A DNA stretch of 64,000 nucleotides from Acidobacteriota bacterium (GTDB lineage Bacteria > Acidobacteriota > Thermoanaerobaculia > Multivoradales > JAGPDF01). Positions 62,186 to 64,000 of this stretch are shown one piece after another. Location of the stretch: NCBI GenBank assembly GCA_014584695.1, contig JACTMI010000010.1:124001-188000 (forward strand), in the 5' to 3' direction. The notes beneath the pieces are model-generated. The model worked only from the letters and a program-made list of their open reading frames with translations, ran no database searches and was not told the origin of the DNA. Made by a program: the position numbers and the translations under genes. Each line of letters begins with the position of its first letter. Positions within the stretch are counted from its first letter, which is position 1.

Positions 62186-64000
62186 ATGCGGCGGAGCGCG
62201 GCGGTTCGCTGGGCGTGGACGGGCTGGGCCTTGTGGTTCGTCGTGGCGGCGCCTGGAGCGGTGCGGGCGCAAGAGTCACCGCCGGCGTCTGCGACGGCCG
62301 AGGAGGAGCCGCGGACCGTCCTCGACACCATCGTGGTCACCGCGCAGAAGCGCGAGGAGGACCCGAAGGACGTGCCGATCTCGCTCACCGCCCTCGACGC
62401 CGAGAAGCTCGAGCTGCTCGCCGGCGCCGGCGCCGATGTCAAGTTCCTCTCCGGCCGCGTGCCGAGCCTGGTGCTCGAGTCCTCGTTCGGCCGCGCCTTC
62501 CCGCGCTTCTACATCCGCGGTCTGGGCAACACCGATTTCGACCTGAACGCCTCGCAGCCGGTGTCGATGATCGTCGACGAGATCGTGCTCGAGAACCCGG
62601 TGGTCAAGGGAATGCCGCTCTGGGACCTGGAGCGGACCGAGGTTCTGCGCGGCCCGCAAGGGACACTGTTCGGCCGCAACACCCCGGCCGGCATCGTCAA
62701 GTTCGAATCGAAGCGGCCTTCTCAGACCAAGGAGGGTTACGTGCGAGCCTCCTTCGGCACCTACGACAACCTCGACTTCAAGGCCGCCCTCGGCGGCGCG
62801 CTGTCGCCGACGGTCTCGGCGCGCGCTTCGGTTCTCTACCAGTCGCAGTCGGACTGGGTCGACAACCGGCACTCCGGGGAGCGCAACGCGCTCGGCGGCC
62901 ACCAGACCTACGCCTACCGGCTCCAATTCCTGTTCGAGCCCAACGACGGCTTCTCCGCGCTGCTCAACCTCCACGGCTGGGAGGTCGACGGCACGGCGCG
63001 GATCTTCCGCGCCAACATCCTGCGTCCGGGCAGCAACGACCTGGTCTCGGGCTACCGCCAGGACACGGTCTTCCACGACGGCCGCAACGAGCAGGAGATC
63101 TCCGCCCGCGGCGCCGCGCTCAAGCTCGAATGGGATTTCGGCGGCGTCACCCTGACCTCGGTGACCGGCTACGAGACGCTCGACATGTTCAGCCGCGGTG
63201 ACATCGACGGCGGCTTCGGCTGCGGTTTCTGCGAGCTGCCCAACGGACCCGGGTTCGTCCCCTTCGCGGCCGAGAGCGCCGACGGACTGCCCGACCTCGA
63301 CCAGATCACCCAGGAGATCCGCCTCGCCAGCCGCGGCGGCGAGCGCTTCGATTGGCTGTTCGGCTTCTACTGGTTCGACGAAAGCCTGCAGGCGGACACT
63401 TTCAGCTACGACAGCCTGGCGCCCGGCAATCCCCGCAATGGCTACGCCTTCCAGACCCAGGACGCCACCTCCTGGGCGCTCTTCGGCTCGTTCGACTTCC
63501 GCCCCAGCGATCGCTGGACGCTCAAAGCGGGGCTGCGCTACACGACCGACGAGAAGGAGTTCTCGGCCGAGCGGCCGCAGCCGGTCTTCCAGCCGCCGCT
63601 GGCGCGGCCGATCACCGTCGAAACCGACGCCGACCTCGTGACCTGGGACCTGTCCGCGATCTACGAGGCGACCGCGACCACGAATCTCTACGGCCGCGTC
63701 GGCACCGGCTTCCGCGCGCCCTCGATCCAGGGCCGGATCCTCTTCTGCGGTGACTTCGAGGGCGGCGTCAACTTCGAGACCAACTGCGTGTCGGTGGCGG
63801 ACGAGGAGGAGATGTTCTCGACCGAGATCGGCGTCAAGAGCGAGCTGCTCGACCGGCGCCTCCGCCTCAATCTGGCGACCTATGCCTACCGGGTCGACGG
63901 CCAGCAGATCGTCGCCGTCGGCGGCCAGACCAACACGGCGCGCCTGCTCAACGCCGACCGGACGAACGGTTACGGACTCGAGCTCGATCTCGACTACGCG
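62186..64000 (+). CDS. TonB-dependent receptor (3' truncated by window)
   Basis: 605 codons to the window edge, no stop. AAAGGAG precedes ATG 62186. A signal peptide ends near AVRAQE. A canonical TonB box DTIVVTAQKREE follows, then the plug domain with FYIRGLGN and EVLRGPQGTLFGRNTPAG, and the barrel. It is a classical receptor, unlike the Oar-like one at 17853. It would import siderophores, vitamins or other large substrates. It lies 107 bp after the biosynthetic arm; linkage to it is possible but unproven. Confidence 0.93.
   Translation, partial: MRRSAAVRWAWTGWALWFVVAAPGAVRAQESPPASATAEEEPRTVLDTIVVTAQKREEDPKDVPISLTALDAEKLELLAGAGADVKFLSGRVPSLVLESSFGRAFPRFYIRGLGNTDFDLNASQPVSMIVDEIVLENPVVKGMPLWDLERTEVLRGPQGTLFGRNTPAGIVKFESKRPSQTKEGYVRASFGTYDNLDFKAALGGALSPTVSARASVLYQSQSDWVDNRHSGERNALGGHQTYAYRLQFLFEPNDGFSALLNLHGWEVDGTARIFRANILRPGSNDLVSGYRQDTVFHDGRNEQEISARGAALKLEWDFGGVTLTSVTGYETLDMFSRGDIDGGFGCGFCELPNGPGFVPFAAESADGLPDLDQITQEIRLASRGGERFDWLFGFYWFDESLQADTFSYDSLAPGNPRNGYAFQTQDATSWALFGSFDFRPSDRWTLKAGLRYTTDEKEFSAERPQPVFQPPLARPITVETDADLVTWDLSAIYEATATTNLYGRVGTGFRAPSIQGRILFCGDFEGGVNFETNCVSVADEEEMFSTEIGVKSELLDRRLRLNLATYAYRVDGQQIVAVGGQTNTARLLNADRTNGYGLELDLDYA

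Noticed and set aside
1-64000. Prophage, insertion sequence, CRISPR array, rRNA or tRNA
   Set aside because: No transposase, integrase, phage structural gene, regularly spaced direct repeats or RNA-gene signatures were found on reading both strands.

Overview
The window is about 72-73% G+C and gene-dense, with many stop/start overlaps and no rRNA, tRNA or CRISPR that I could see. The mix of genes points to a Gram-negative, TonB-using, iron-acquiring heterotroph. The evidence is sulfatase-like/TPR fusions, PASTA-less Ser/Thr kinases with TPR or PEGA-type tails, a TonB-dependent receptor with an N-terminal carboxypeptidase-regulatory-like domain, and a secreted C-terminal domain that I associate with Acidobacteriota. 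An Acidobacteriota genome (Thermoanaerobaculia-like) is my best guess; this is inference from gene style, not from a marker gene.

Layout. 1-4.1 kb: two tandem paralogous sulfatase-fold/TPR proteins. 4.1-5.9 kb: an XdhC-type and a MobA-like gene for molybdoenzyme maturation. 5.8-14 kb (minus): acyltransferase, MFS carrier, kinase, secreted protein and DNA polymerase I. 14-17.5 kb: small membrane protein, MoaB, arginase, kinase. 17.8-20.7 kb: a TonB-dependent receptor. 21.1-24.7 kb: duplicated secreted zincins, the second overlapping tail-to-tail with a LytS/LytTR two-component pair. 24.8-26.9 kb: M24 peptidase and an unknown protein. 26.9-31.7 kb (minus): a four-gene iron operon (membrane-anchored DtxR-FeoA-FeoA fusion, FeoB, outer-membrane protein, second DtxR regulator) with a readable sigma70-type promoter. 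31.8-35.8 kb (minus): a 5-oxoproline operon (MFS, PxpB, PxpC, PxpA fused to a Nudix domain). 35.9-39.4 kb: small housekeeping and unknown genes. 39.4-44.1 kb: a coupled set (quinone-reductase-like MDR, diiron ferritin-like protein, 3-hydroxyacyl-CoA dehydrogenase, secreted seven-repeat propeller). 44.3-47.6 kb: methyltransferase, DUF3455 protein, serine hydrolase. 47.8-50.7 kb (minus): ECF sigma factor, membrane partner, TonB-type protein and a lone secretin-N-like protein. 50.9-54.9 kb: DinB protein and a kinase/AAA/TPR giant. 54.9-62.1 kb: a compact biosynthetic locus. 62.2 kb to the end: a second TonB-dependent receptor, cut by the window edge.

The most interesting unit is 54.9-62.1 kb. 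It holds two flavin-dependent-halogenase-like enzymes, an adenylate-forming ligase, an acyl carrier protein, an intact ketosynthase and a partner ketosynthase that has lost all three catalytic residues. The two arms diverge from one 68-bp gap containing a palindromic -10 element. This looks like a small type II polyketide or fatty-acid-like pathway making a possibly halogenated product. Other points worth attention are the PxpA-Nudix fusion, the promoter/operator/terminator overlap in front of the feo operon, a recurrent unnamed secreted C-terminal domain (three copies in two proteins), a 66-nt near-perfect hairpin element, and heavy use of NTGA stop/start overlaps, including two apparent CTG starts.
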